Shown here: piece after piece, positions 24,474-31,427 of the stretch
Numbering within the stretch: position 1 is the first letter of the stretch
Layout: each line of letters opens with the position of its first letter
DNA from: an uncultured Rikenellaceae bacterium
GTDB taxonomy: Bacteria; Bacteroidota; Bacteroidia; Bacteroidales; Rikenellaceae
Assembly (NCBI GenBank): GCA_904501625.1
Contig: CAJGBR010000001.1
Span: 23,767-87,766, forward strand
DNA: 64,000 nt
Direction: 5' to 3'
Notes under the pieces: generated by a model
What the model was told of the DNA's origin: nothing
The model's input: the letters and a program-made list of their open reading frames with translations, nothing else
The model's database searches: none
Translations under genes and position numbers: made by a program

Positions 24474-25409
24474 TTACATATCTTCCGAAACTATTCGCGT
24501 ATATGCTTCGATTTCCTCAGTTGTGAGCTTTCTGACCTTTTTAGCGACGTCTTGTCCCTTTTCATTTTTTTCGATTTCGAACGTCACTCTATCATATGGC
24601 ATTATTTCATTGAACTCGCCCTCGACATCAAGATAATGGAAGAACAAATTGTTATTGGGATATTTAATAAAACCATAACCATTCTTTACAGTCAGTACCT
24701 CACTCACATTTGCCATCAAAGGAGAATCATCTCCACTTACCGATTGCCTATCATCTATACCCACAAACAGATTTGATATCAATTTATTACCCTGAGCCAA
24801 GCCACATTCTATAACCTCTTGCATCGGAATCAGGTATGTTGCCAACTGAATCAATTCACGGGAAGTACGAGTTGTCACCTTATTTCCATCATCATTCTGA
24901 TATTCAAACTCCCAGGTCAGCAACATTGTTCTTATTCCGAGTGATGAGAGTTTTCTAAACAACTGAACATAATCGGTATCTGACACCAACAACACGATCA
25001 TATCGATTTTGTTCATTATCGCAAGTTCAAAAACTTCGAGTGCCAACCAAACATCAATACCACGTTCTTCTTTTCGACCTTGCAGATTACGCAACGGCAG
25101 ATAGTGTGTATGCACACCTTCAGCCATCAGAATATCATCAAAAACTCGATCGTTGTATAATTGGGTACCACGTTGGCTTGCCTCAACTGCATTGATTCGA
25201 CCTCTGAAGTAGTGAGCTTCGGTTATGACGCAATTTCTATAATCCAGATTTTCCTCCTCAGCGACACGTCGTTTGATGAATTCGTGCAAACCACTGATAC
25301 TTAAACGGCGATGCTGAGGGTGAATGTAATTGTAATAATTCGATGTATGAAGCAGAAAATTGCCATCATAAAATACACCGATTCTTATTTGACTCAAACT
25401 TTCTTTCAT
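24474..25409 (-). CDS. NYN-domain protein with C-terminal cold-shock domain
   Basis: A 311-residue cytosolic protein. Residues 1-190 form a NYN/PIN-like nuclease domain: RIGVFYDGNFL with its early Asp, EERGIDVWLALE and VLLVSDTDYVQLFRKL supply the expected acidic residues. The last 70 residues resemble a cold-shock OB fold, with an RNP1-like KNGYGFIKYP, an RNP2-like NLFFHY and a PYDRVTFEIEKNEKG strand. This is a nuclease-like domain joined to a nucleic-acid-binding domain, so a role in RNA cleavage or decay is likely. A full promoter lies at 25469-25498. Target and activity are unknown. Confidence 0.82.
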   Translation of the reverse strand: MKESLSQIRIGVFYDGNFLLHTSNYYNYIHPQHRRLSISGLHEFIKRRVAEEENLDYRNCVITEAHYFRGRINAVEASQRGTQLYNDRVFDDILMAEGVHTHYLPLRNLQGRKEERGIDVWLALEVFELAIMNKIDMIVLLVSDTDYVQLFRKLSSLGIRTMLLTWEFEYQNDDGNKVTTRTSRELIQLATYLIPMQEVIECGLAQGNKLISNLFVGIDDRQSVSGDDSPLMANVSEVLTVKNGYGFIKYPNNNLFFHYLDVEGEFNEIMPYDRVTFEIEKNEKGQDVAKKVRKLTTEEIEAYTRIVSEDM

Positions 25410-25468
25410 AATCTGTTATATATTTTTCTAAAAATATTAATCTTCTCTGAGATAACTATTTGCAACTA

Positions 25469-25498
25469 CAAATTTAATTATTGTTTTTTAAATAACAA
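25469..25498 (-). promoter_or_regulatory. Promoter of the NYN-cold-shock gene
   Basis: Minus strand TTG (25498-25496), 19 bases, TAAATTTG (25476-25469), about 60 bases before the ATG. It suggests the NYN gene is transcribed separately from prfB. Confidence 0.6.
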
Positions 25499-25516
25499 TA
25501 ACTACACTTGAAATTT

Positions 25517-26609
25517 TCACGCCTTAAATCCAAATTCCATAAGATAGGCTTTGATAAACATATCAAGGTCACCGTCCAACACAGCATTCACATCACTGGT
25601 CTCGAGTTCTGATCTCAAATCCTTAACCAATTTATATGGGTGCATTACATAATTTCTGATTTGTGATCCCCACTCGATACGTTTTTTTTGTCCATCCAAT
25701 TCGGCTTGAACCTCCATTCGTTTTTCGAGTTCTTTCTGGTAGAGTTTCGATTTAAGGATTGCCATTGCTCTTTCACGGTTCATCAACTGCGAACGAGTTT
25801 CGGTATTCTCCACTACGATTCCCGAGGGCAGATGTCGCAGTCGAACACCCGTTTCGACCTTATTAACATTCTGACCTCCCGCTCCACTCGAACGATACGT
25901 ATCCCACTCAATTTCAGACGGATTAACTACGATTTCAATCTTATCGTCTATCACTGGCGAGACAAAGACCGAGGCAAAAGTTGTGTGTCTACGAGCATTC
26001 GAATCAAACGGAGAGATCCTCACCAAACGATGAACTCCGTTTTCACTTTTCAAGAAACCATAGGCATATTCACCATCAATCTGGATTGTTGCCGATTTTA
26101 TTCCGGCTATGTCACCATCTTGAATATCAATATCTTTCAACTGATAACCTTTACGTTCAGCCCAACGACGATACATTCTGAGCAACATTGCAGCCCAATC
26201 CAAACTTTCAGTACCACCTGCACCAGAATTTATCTCAAGAATTGCTCCCAATTTATCCTCTTCGTAACGCAACATATTTTGCATTTCGAGTGCCGATACT
26301 GCCTTATCTGCAGCAACCAATGCCTCGTCTGCATCTTGCGGATCAATCACACCCTCCTTTACGAAATCAGGCATCAATTCAAGTTCAGCCACCAGATTAC
26401 GAGCCTGGTCGAATGCGGTCAATTGAGATTTTATTGCTGCACTTTTTTTAAGTTGTTCTTCGGCTGCTTTGGGATCATTCCAGAAATCAGGATCTCCTGC
26501 TTTTGACTCTTCCTCATCAAGTCGTATCTTTAACGTCTCGATGTCAAAGATGCCTCCTCAGCGAATCCAGTCGCTTTACAATATCTTCTACTTGTTCTAT
26601 GGTTATCAT
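25517..26609 (-). CDS. prfB: Peptide chain release factor 2, with programmed +1 frameshift
   Basis: Translation begins at the ATG at 26609. It reads 21 codons to CTT at 26549-26547, then meets TGA at 26546-26544. A +1 shift past base 26546 continues in the next frame to 25517, giving 363 residues, the normal RF2 length. The slip site is AGGAGG CAT CTT TGA C, a Shine-Dalgarno-like block 3 bases before CTT, as in E. coli prfB. The protein shows the GGQ loop (RSSGAGGQNVNKVET). RF2 releases peptides at UGA and UAA, and the shift provides autoregulation. recN ends 7 bases upstream. Confidence 0.95.
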
Positions 26610-26616
26610 CTAATTA

Positions 26617-28266
26617 TCAATAATTTAATAAATTTTCTGCTTGTTTACGGGCAGCATCTGTCATATTGCTGCCTGATATCATTTTGGCAATTTGCTCGAT
26701 TCGTTGCTCCCTTGAGAGTTTCACAATAGAGGTTGATATACCCTGTTCTGAATCAGACTTATATACTAAGAAGTGGGTATCTCCCTTAGCGGCAATCTGA
26801 GGCAAATGAGTTATATTTATCACCTGAATCTCATTTGCAAGTTGTTCAATCAGGCTTCCGGTTTTATATGCAACTTCACCCGAAATACCCTGATCAATTT
26901 CATCGAAAATCACTGTCGGCAACTCTTTATATTTCGCAGCCAATGCCTTAATTACCAACATTACACGAGCCATTTCTCCGCCTGAAGCGATACGTTCCAA
27001 TGGGTGCAACGGCTGATTACGATTGGCCGAGAACATAAACAAGACTCGGTCTTGACCTTTATTGGTCAATTCGCAAGGTGTAATTTCCACTTCAAATCGA
27101 CCATTCATCATTCCAAGTTGTGAAAGATTCTCAGTCACAAAATCACACACCTTTGACACTACCTCTCTGCGACTCGACGAAAGTGCATCTGCGACAATAT
27201 GTAATTCACCGGATCTCTTTTTCAATTGTTTTTCAAGTTCAGCAATACGCTCATCGCAAGACTCCATACTATCGAGTTTTACTCGCAATTCATCTCTCAA
27301 AGCAATCAATTCCTCGACACTATCCAGATGATGCTTTTGTTGCAGCGAATAGAGTCGGTCAAGTCGTTGAGTCACAAAATCAAGCCTTGCTGGATCGTCA
27401 TAAGTTTTATCTGCCAACGATTCACACTCGGCGGAGATATCCTTCAGTTCGACTTCGCATTGTTCGATTCTTACAGCTAGTTCTTCAGCTTCAGGCATCC
27501 ACTTGGCAATTTTAATCAATTCGCCTTTCAGACTCTTCAGCATAGGAATAATTGCCGAATCAGAATCACTCATAACTGAAACATTTTCAGCCATCACCGA
27601 CTTTATATCCGACGCATTGGACAATAATAACAACTCCTGATCAAGACTCTCTTGTTCTCCTTCGGTCAGATTTGCTTCAGCAAGTTGCGTGTACTGATAG
27701 GTCAGATAATCACTCTCGGCACTATCTTTAGCAGCATTATCTTTCAATTCTTGCAGTGTATGTTCCAACTGTCGGCACTCATTATAGCACACTGCGTAAT
27801 CATCCCGCAACTTCTGATTATCGGCTACACAATCGAGCAAATCAATCTGAAATGAACGATCACCCAGCAACAGATTCTGATGTTGTGAGTGAATATCTAA
27901 GAATCTGGAAGTCAACAATTTTAGATCTTGCAGTGTAATAGGTTGATCATTCACATAGGCACGACTACGTCCTTCGGCCGAGACCGTTCTTCGAATTATT
28001 GCTATGTCATACCACTCGATATCGAGTGATTCGAACAACGGCTTAAACACCTCGGGCAATTCAAATGACATCTCGACCACACAATTACGAGCACCCACCT
28101 TAACTTGTCCAGATTCTGCTTTCCCGCCAAGAATCAACCCCATTGCCCCGAGGATTATTGACTTTCCGGCACCTGTCTCACCCGTGATCGTATTCAATCC
28201 CGATGCAAAACTCACATCAAGCGAATCAATCAGTGCAAAATTTTCTATGTGCAGATCTCTCAGCAT
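26617..28266 (-). CDS. recN: DNA repair protein RecN
   Basis: A 549-residue SMC-like ATPase of typical RecN length. The N-terminus has Walker A GETGAGKS, and the coiled-coil middle is rich in Glu and Leu. The C-terminal head has the signature ASGGEMARVMLVIKAL and Walker B VIFDEIDQGISGE, with NITHLPQIAA after it. RecN acts early in double-strand break repair by holding DNA ends. It lies between coaBC (9-base gap) and prfB (7-base gap) in one minus-strand operon. Confidence 0.96.
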   Translation of the reverse strand: MLRDLHIENFALIDSLDVSFASGLNTITGETGAGKSIILGAMGLILGGKAESGQVKVGARNCVVEMSFELPEVFKPLFESLDIEWYDIAIIRRTVSAEGRSRAYVNDQPITLQDLKLLTSRFLDIHSQHQNLLLGDRSFQIDLLDCVADNQKLRDDYAVCYNECRQLEHTLQELKDNAAKDSAESDYLTYQYTQLAEANLTEGEQESLDQELLLLSNASDIKSVMAENVSVMSDSDSAIIPMLKSLKGELIKIAKWMPEAEELAVRIEQCEVELKDISAECESLADKTYDDPARLDFVTQRLDRLYSLQQKHHLDSVEELIALRDELRVKLDSMESCDERIAELEKQLKKRSGELHIVADALSSSRREVVSKVCDFVTENLSQLGMMNGRFEVEITPCELTNKGQDRVLFMFSANRNQPLHPLERIASGGEMARVMLVIKALAAKYKELPTVIFDEIDQGISGEVAYKTGSLIEQLANEIQVINITHLPQIAAKGDTHFLVYKSDSEQGISTSIVKLSREQRIEQIAKMISGSNMTDAARKQAENLLNY

Positions 28267-28275
28267 ATTACAAAA

Positions 28276-29478
28276 CTAAACTTCAAACTCAGCAATCAAT
28301 TCGTCGACAATATCACGAGCTACTTCTGTCTTTGACTTCAGCTCATACGCAGTTCTCATTCCGTTCGGACGCAATATCGTAATTTTATTGGTATTGACAC
28401 CCAGCCCTGCACCCTGATCACGCAATGAATTCAAAACAATAAAATCAAGATTCTTACGAATCAACTTATCTTCAGCGTGTTCAAACTCGTTATCTGTTTC
28501 GAGTGCAAAACCAACAACCTTTCGTTCGCCTTTGCAAGCACCCAATTCTGCTGCAATATCGTGAGTCGGCAACAACTCGATGGACATCGAATCTGAAGAT
28601 TTTTTTAGTTTATGTTCACTTTTGAATGCCGGTGTATAGTCAGCTACAGCTGCTGCCAGAATTGCAGCATCAACTCTGTCAAACTCGTCCATACAAACAA
28701 CATACATTTGATCTGCCGATTCAACACGTCGCACCGTCACTCCCGGAATACCCTCCGGATTGACAGACATTCTGGCTGCGACAAAGATCACCTCTGCACC
28801 TCTTATCGCCAACTCGCGGGCAATCGAGCAAGCCATCTTGCCCGAAGAATCATTCGTAATAAATCTCACCGGATCAATACGTTCAATCGTACCGCCACCA
28901 TTTACTAGAATTCGCTTACCTTCAAGTTCGGTTGTACGATTAATCATAAAATCCAAAACATCAACAATTTGTTCAGGTTCTGCCATTCGACCTTTGCCAT
29001 CGAGTCCACTTGCGAGTTCACCACTATTAGGCTCGATCACGATATTACCAAACTCTCTGAGTGTCTGAAGATTACGCTGTGTAGTCGGATGATGCCACAT
29101 ATCGAGGTCCATCGCAGGAGCCAAAAACACAGGACACTTGGCAGATAAATATGTCGTAACCAACAGATTATCAGCCACACCGTTGGCCATTTTGCCAATA
29201 GTAGCAGCTGTTGCCGGAGCTATCACCATAGCATCAGCCCATAATCCCAACGAAACGTGACTGTTCCACTCTCCGTTTTCAGGATTAAAAAAGTCTACCA
29301 ACACAGGGGATTTTGCCAGCGTAGCCAGTGTCAACGGGGTAATGAATTGTTTTGCTGTTGGGGTCATAACAACCTTAACTTCAGCACCTTGTTTTACTAA
29401 CAATCGAATGATCATTGCCGACTTATACGCAGCAATACCTCCTGTTACTCCAACGACAATATGTTTATCTTTCAGCAT
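28276..29478 (-). CDS. coaBC: Bifunctional phosphopantothenoylcysteine decarboxylase / phosphopantothenate-cysteine ligase
   Basis: A 400-residue protein. The N-terminal CoaC half is an FMN enzyme: VGVTGGIAAYKS, the His in NSHVSLGLWAD, PATAATIGKMANGVADNLL and PAMDLDMW. The C-terminal CoaB half begins near residue 185 with ILVNGGGTIERIDPVRFITN and contains the lysine-rich KLKKS segment. Together they make 4'-phosphopantetheine in coenzyme A synthesis. The start follows rpoZ by 112 bases, a gap that holds two interleaved inverted repeats (see 29508-29566), so its expression may be tuned separately. Confidence 0.96.
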   Translation of the reverse strand: MLKDKHIVVGVTGGIAAYKSAMIIRLLVKQGAEVKVVMTPTAKQFITPLTLATLAKSPVLVDFFNPENGEWNSHVSLGLWADAMVIAPATAATIGKMANGVADNLLVTTYLSAKCPVFLAPAMDLDMWHHPTTQRNLQTLREFGNIVIEPNSGELASGLDGKGRMAEPEQIVDVLDFMINRTTELEGKRILVNGGGTIERIDPVRFITNDSSGKMACSIARELAIRGAEVIFVAARMSVNPEGIPGVTVRRVESADQMYVVCMDEFDRVDAAILAAAVADYTPAFKSEHKLKKSSDSMSIELLPTHDIAAELGACKGERKVVGFALETDNEFEHAEDKLIRKNLDFIVLNSLRDQGAGLGVNTNKITILRPNGMRTAYELKSKTEVARDIVDELIAEFEV

Positions 29479-29507
29479 ATCTGAATTTCTTAACTTATGA
29501 TACTACA

Positions 29508-29566
29508 AAATCCGGAAGCGACCCTTCGGTTTCTTCCGGATTTAAAAATTTCTTACCGCGAAGGGT
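29508..29566 (-). promoter_or_regulatory. Interleaved inverted repeats between rpoZ and coaBC
   Basis: In the minus-strand RNA four blocks occur in order: ACCCTTCG (29566-29559), AAATCCGGAAG (29543-29533), CGAAGGGT (29528-29521), CTTCCGGATTT (29518-29508). Block 2 pairs with block 4 over 11 base pairs and is followed by Ts, like a terminator. Block 1 can pair with block 3, which lies in that hairpin's loop. It could be a leaky terminator or an attenuator upstream of coaBC. Confidence 0.55.
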
Positions 29567-29590
29567 TACAAATTCAATCTCGACAGACTA

Positions 29591-29908
29591 TCAGTTTTCT
29601 TCGGTTTCGCGGAAGAAAAGCTCTCCTTCGAGGAACTCTTCTGTTGCAATCAGAACCGGTTTGGGCTGACGTTCATAATACTTTGAGATTTCAATTTGCT
29701 CACAATTTTCAAATGTCTCTTCGAGAGTATCATTACTTGTCGAGAACTCAGCGAGTTTTCGATTAAGTTCCTGTTTCATCTCTGTCGAAATCTGATTTGC
29801 ACGCTTGGCGATCACCATAACAGATTCATAGATATTTCCCGTAGGGCTATCCACCTTAGACAAATTGCGAGTAATAGTGTTATTCGGAACGTTCTTCTTG
29901 ATTTCCAT
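29591..29908 (-). CDS. rpoZ: RNA polymerase omega subunit, Bacteroidota type
   Basis: A 105-residue acidic protein. The stretch GNIYESVMVIAKRANQI is the conserved omega/Rpb6 motif that clamps the beta' subunit. Bacteroidota omega is longer and more acidic than the E. coli form, as here (ATEEFLEGELFFRETEEN at the end). It helps RNA polymerase assembly. Its start lies inside the end of bamD, overlapping by 29 bases, which implies coupled translation. The order bamD-rpoZ-coaBC-recN is familiar in this phylum. Confidence 0.92.
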   Translation of the reverse strand: MEIKKNVPNNTITRNLSKVDSPTGNIYESVMVIAKRANQISTEMKQELNRKLAEFSTSNDTLEETFENCEQIEISKYYERQPKPVLIATEEFLEGELFFRETEEN

Positions 29909-30869
29909 CTTCTGACTCCTTATTATTATCTTTTTGTTTATTTACGTATTTCTGAACTGTTTTAAAAATTTTATCGACCTCTTTTCTATACTTAGTTTCA
30001 GGGTACTCCGAAATAAAGTCATAGTAGTTATCAATCGTATCAAGATAACGTGAATGTTGCAACTCTTCGACCGAATTCTCAGCCAGATTGAAACTTGACT
30101 TGACGATTAGGTACATTACCTCTTCACGGTGAGTTGTTTCAGGTTGATTTGCCAACAAGTTTTTAAGGGCATACACTGCCGACTTATGGTGACCAACATC
30201 ATAGTAGACCTTAGCATTCAACAGCTCTTTATCATACAATTTTTGACGCAGTTCAGCTATATAACCATTAATCTCTTCACGACGCGATGTTTTTGGATAT
30301 CGATCCAAATAGTCTGACAATGTTGAGATTGCCTGCAATGTTGTAGTCTGGTCGCGTTCTGTTTTTGGCGACATATAGTAGTATCCCTTTGCGTAGAGGA
30401 ATTCGGCCTCTTCGATAAAATCGCTTTGCCCGAAACGTTTACGGAAACGGTCAAATTCGGCACAACTAACCTGGAAGTTTCCTCTGCGGAAGTGCGACAA
30501 GGCACGAAAATAAACCAGCGAATCAGCTTGAGGTTGATTCACAAAGAATGGATATGCGTCATCAAACAAACCGATAGCTCTTTCGAACCTTTTGTTTTCA
30601 AACATCAGCATTGCGAAACAGAATTTATCATAGGGGGTACCGATTCTGTAGACGCGACTATAAGACATCTGTTTGACAGACTTTCGCACACGTTCTTTTT
30701 TAACGGCACCACTTGCTATCGAATCGTTCTGCTCATTACCATTTACGACAGTTTCGACCTTATCATCTCCTCTCTCAGCACTCTTCAACACCGAGCAACT
30801 GCCTGCCATCAGACAGACTGCCAGTAACAATAAAGTCCTAATTTCAAGTCTGAAACTCTTGCTCATCAT
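29880..30869 (-). CDS. bamD: Outer membrane assembly lipoprotein BamD
   Basis: A 329-residue lipoprotein from the ATG at 30869; a longer frame to 30935 runs past the promoter. The signal peptide ends LMAGSC, with the lipid Cys near residue 25. The mature protein has TPR-like helices (FENKRFERAIGLFDDAYPFF, ALSHFRRGNFQVSCAEFDRF, YYYMSPKT) typical of YfiO/BamD. It is part of the BAM complex that inserts outer membrane beta-barrels. The acidic, low-complexity C-terminus overlaps the rpoZ start. Confidence 0.93.
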   Translation of the reverse strand: MMSKSFRLEIRTLLLLAVCLMAGSCSVLKSAERGDDKVETVVNGNEQNDSIASGAVKKERVRKSVKQMSYSRVYRIGTPYDKFCFAMLMFENKRFERAIGLFDDAYPFFVNQPQADSLVYFRALSHFRRGNFQVSCAEFDRFRKRFGQSDFIEEAEFLYAKGYYYMSPKTERDQTTTLQAISTLSDYLDRYPKTSRREEINGYIAELRQKLYDKELLNAKVYYDVGHHKSAVYALKNLLANQPETTHREEVMYLIVKSSFNLAENSVEELQHSRYLDTIDNYYDFISEYPETKYRKEVDKIFKTVQKYVNKQKDNNKESEDGNQEERSE

Positions 30870-30894
30870 ACAGACACTTTTACTAATTAACTCG

Positions 30895-30926
30895 CAAAGG
30901 TAAACATTTTTACAAACTTTTTCAAA
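30895..30926 (-). promoter_or_regulatory. Promoter of the bamD-rpoZ-coaBC-recN-prfB operon
   Basis: Minus strand TTTG (30926-30923), 20 bases, TACCTTTG (30902-30895). It fixes the bamD start at 30869, 25 bases downstream. Confidence 0.8.
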
Positions 30927-31358
30927 AAACTTCACATTTTTTATTCTTTATACAAAAATTTATTAGAACATAACGACAATAAACAGAAGTCTCCAAATTA
31001 AATCCAAGTAATTAGTTACACTGAATTATAGTACATTAGTAGGATATAACGAATAAAAATTATAAAATTCATCAATCATTTTTACGAGGAAATAAATACA
31101 TATCGTTTCTTCAAAAAACTGTTTAACTCCAAGACAAATGCAAATTCCACATTCCCCAAAAAAATATCTCACTCGGCAAATAGCCTCAAAATCGCGCCAC
31201 AAGCACCTGCACCACACTTTTTCACAACACCACCACTTACAACACGCTGATTTTCAATAAAATAAATCAAAGCGTTGGTTATGAATTAATTGCAATAATG
31301 TTGATTATTTGTTGAGAAAATAGTCTAAAAAATTTTAGGTATGCAGATAGTTTTGCTG
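30927..31358. other. Intergenic region between bamD and nrdJ promoters, mostly featureless
   Basis: About 430 AT-rich bases with no supported gene. The only unusual part is a less AT-rich patch at 31169-31270. On the minus strand it can be read as a 33-codon frame starting with TTG and containing KKCGAGACGA. I see no promoter for it and do not call it a gene. I find no NrdR box or second cobalamin riboswitch upstream of nrdJ. Confidence 0.6.
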
Positions 31359-31366
31359 TACATTTG
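31359..31366 (+). promoter_or_regulatory. -7 element of nrdJ
   Basis: TACATTTG. The RNA would begin near 31373, directly at a hairpin GGCGG (31371-31375) with CCGCC (31391-31395). The leader to the ATG is about 55 bases. Confidence 0.55.
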
Positions 31367-31427
31367 TAACGGCGGAGTATCACAAATATCCCGCCATCAA
31401 GTAGTAATGCGTTAATTCTCAAACTAT

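Noticed and set aside
25688..26506. 272-codon plus-strand frame opposite prfB
   Set aside because: It is antisense to release factor 2, which has clear motifs; its codons only mirror prfB.
26422..26560. prfB as a broken or truncated gene
   Set aside because: The early TGA is in a textbook programmed frameshift site, and both halves join to a normal-length RF2.
28266..29478. Missing DUF4835 gene between coaBC and recN as a deletion
   Set aside because: Some relatives carry such a gene here, but the 9-base gap shows no remnant, so there is no evidence for a recent loss.
31026..31217. 63-codon minus-strand frame upstream of nrdJ
   Set aside because: Composition is Cys/Phe-rich noise from AT-rich DNA; no promoter or conserved motif.
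30927..31427. Second cobalamin riboswitch upstream of nrdJ
   Set aside because: No B12 box or other aptamer block is present in this gap.
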